A stretch of DNA of 6,360 bases from assembly GCA_937875605.1 (NCBI GenBank), contig CALLXZ010000253.1:1-6360 (forward strand). The letters are read 5' to 3'. The notes under the pieces are model-generated. The model was not told the origin of the DNA and did no database searches. It saw only the letters and a program-made list of their open reading frames with translations. A program made the position numbers and the translations under genes. This document shows positions 5,588 to 6,360 of the stretch, one piece after another. Each line of letters opens with the position of its first letter. Within the stretch, counting starts at the first letter, position 1. This stretch comes from an uncultured Moheibacter sp. (lineage in GTDB: Bacteria; Bacteroidota; Bacteroidia; Flavobacteriales; Weeksellaceae).

Positions 5588-6121
5588 CTATAAGATTGTT
5601 TGCGCCTGCTTAATCAATTCAAGTAATTTAGAAAAGTCTTCCAGCTCTAAGAATACATTTGACTTTGAATCATACTTTTCAATTTTTAAGTACGGTTTCC
5701 AAACCTTTTTCGATGTATCAAAATAAGCTCCGGCTTCAAATCCGGATTTGCTTTGAAATGTTATTTCTGTATAAACATCTACTGAAGAGATGAAAACATC
5801 ATTAACCAATTTCTGCATTGATTTTACAAGCCCTTCAACTTCATCACCATCTAATTGATTTATTTTAGTTCCGCCGGAATAGGACGTAGAATACTCAAAT
5901 CTTAGGGCACTCAAAGAAGCGTTCGATATTAAATCTTTCAATTTTATTACTTTCACTTCCAACCCTTTGACCTTGCCTACATCTAAGAATTGACGCTCAA
6001 TTAATGTACCCGATTTGGAACTAAAGGATCCTACTTTTGTAGATTCTTTTTCTTTTGTTTCTTGCGATAATCCAGAAGCCATAAAGCTTATTAAGATTAA
6101 CAATGTAAATATTCTCTTCAT
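5588..6121 (-). CDS. Secreted protein of unknown function (177 residues)
   Basis: The N-terminus is a typical signal peptide: MKR, a hydrophobic core IFTLLILISFMASGL, and a likely cleavage site after LSQ (around residue 20). There is no lipobox cysteine, so it should be exported to the periplasm or beyond rather than lipidated. The mature part starts with a Ser/Lys-rich linker, then GTLIERQFLDVGKVKGLEVKVIKLKDL, alternating strands and helices, LDGDEVEGLVKSMQKLVNDV, and FQSKSGFEAGAYFD...WKPYLKI. I recall similar hypothetical proteins of 160-180 residues in Bacteroidota chromosomes. Its length is normal and it appears intact. It has its own terminator and probable promoter, which suggests a host gene rather than part of the phage-like operons, although cargo is possible. 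No enzyme motif is seen. Confidence 0.85.
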   Translation of the reverse strand: MKRIFTLLILISFMASGLSQETKEKESTKVGSFSSKSGTLIERQFLDVGKVKGLEVKVIKLKDLISNASLSALRFEYSTSYSGGTKINQLDGDEVEGLVKSMQKLVNDVFISSVDVYTEITFQSKSGFEAGAYFDTSKKVWKPYLKIEKYDSKSNVFLELEDFSKLLELIKQAQTIL

Positions 6122-6136
6122 GTTTTAAAATTTTGC

Positions 6137-6144
6137 GAAAGATA
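6137..6144 (-). promoter_or_regulatory. Probable -7 element of the secreted-protein gene
   Basis: TATCTTTC on the minus strand, 15 bp upstream of the ATG, matches TAnnTTTG at all but the last base. The -33 position with a 19-bp spacer reads AATG, a weak match, and falls at the edge of the palindrome at 6166-6181. Confidence 0.35.
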
Positions 6145-6165
6145 TTCACATTGATTAAATTCACA

Positions 6166-6181
6166 TTACGGAAATCCGTAA
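6166..6181. promoter_or_regulatory. Palindrome TTACGG-AAAT-CCGTAA, possible operator
   Basis: Perfect 6-bp arms with a 4-bp centre, 45-60 bp upstream of the secreted-protein start, at the expected -33/-45 position. There is no T-tract, so it is more like a protein-binding site than a terminator. A second perfect 16-bp AT-only palindrome (ATTTTTAATTAAAAAT) lies just upstream at 6185-6200. Confidence 0.4.
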
Positions 6182-6233
6182 GTCATTTTTAATTAAAAAT
6201 TATGTCCTAAATTTTGAGTAAAATAATGATTTC

Positions 6234-6258
6234 GGGGAAAATACGGGGAAAGGGGAAA
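6234..6258 (+). repeat. Three GGGGAAA repeats beside the tRNA terminator
   Basis: GGGGAAA occurs at 6234, 6245 and 6252, twice as CGGGGAAA, in an otherwise AT-rich stretch just outside the tRNA-Arg terminator. They could be arm-type sites for a tyrosine integrase or binding sites for another protein; the sequence alone does not decide. Confidence 0.4.
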
Positions 6259-6261
6259 AAC

Positions 6262-6301
6262 AAAAAACCGCAGTCAATTACTAATCAATTGAATACGGTT
6301 T
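6262..6301 (-). terminator. Terminator of tRNA-Arg
   Basis: On the minus strand AAACCG/CGGTTT (6 bp) encloses a 3x3 internal loop and a second stem TCAATT/AATTGA (6 bp) with a 7-nt loop. It is followed by TTT-G-TTTTT. It begins 7 bp past the tRNA 3' end. Confidence 0.8.
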
Positions 6302-6308
6302 CTACAAG

Positions 6309-6360
6309 TGACCTCGACAGGATTCAAACCTGTAACCTTCTGAGCCGTAATCAGATGCGC
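6309..6360 (-). tRNA. tRNA-Arg (anticodon ACG), 3' portion, runs off the window
   Basis: The last 52 nt of the tRNA are visible on the minus strand: the end of the D stem (GCGC), anticodon stem TCTGA/TCAGA around the 7-nt loop TTACGGC (anticodon ACG, arginine), a 5-nt variable loop, T stem ACAGG/CCTGT around TTTGAAT, acceptor strand CGAGGTC and discriminator A. CCA is not encoded. The 5' half lies beyond base 6360. tRNA 3' ends are common integration targets for phage-like elements. Confidence 0.93.

Noticed and set aside
6226..6360. Plus-strand open frame running off the end (starts MISGKIRGKGK)
   Set aside because: It reads the tRNA-Arg gene and its terminator backwards; antisense-tRNA frames like this are a common annotation artefact.

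Overview
The window is AT-rich, has no visible Shine-Dalgarno sequences but A-rich stretches before its start codons, and carries promoters of the TTTG-N19-TAnnTTTG type. These traits, together with the protein families present, point to a Bacteroidota genome, most likely a flavobacterium-like or Chitinophaga-like bacterium. It looks like the right-hand part of an integrated phage-related element that lies close to a chromosomal tRNA-Arg gene.

Left block (1-3671, plus strand): the 3' part of a small helical, probably DNA-binding protein gene overlaps (ATGA) a gene for a Rep/gene II-like rolling-circle initiator. The end of that gene contains an 18-bp direct repeat and a long imperfect inverted repeat around a CTCACGCGCGC loop, which could be an origin or recombination site. 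Next come a terminase small-subunit-like gene, a 42-residue overlapping ORF, and an intact 576-residue phage tail/baseplate-like protein. No large terminase, portal, capsid, tape measure or integrase is present. The block is therefore either a prophage with an internal deletion or a phage satellite that keeps rep, terS and one tail gene.

Middle block (3711-4374): a minus-strand pair, an XRE/Cro-CI-type repressor followed by an excisionase-like HTH_17 protein. They converge on the tail gene and diverge from the next operon. The intergenic control region holds two opposed promoters and four 17-bp dyad sites (about ATAGC-N7-GYTAT) with centres 31, 32 and 31 bp apart. This is a compact genetic switch read directly from the sequence.

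Right block of the element (4375-5431, plus strand): three tightly packed genes (110, 192 and 47 codons) of unknown function, driven by the repressor-controlled promoter. They occupy the 'early/induced' position of the switch and are the best candidates for something undescribed. The last one ends in a second CTCACACGCGCGC motif.

Chromosome-like end (5499-6360, minus strand): a secreted 177-residue protein gene with its own terminator and an upstream palindrome, then the terminator and 3' portion of tRNA-Arg(ACG), which runs off the window. The tRNA could be the integration target, but no second copy of its 3' end is visible here.
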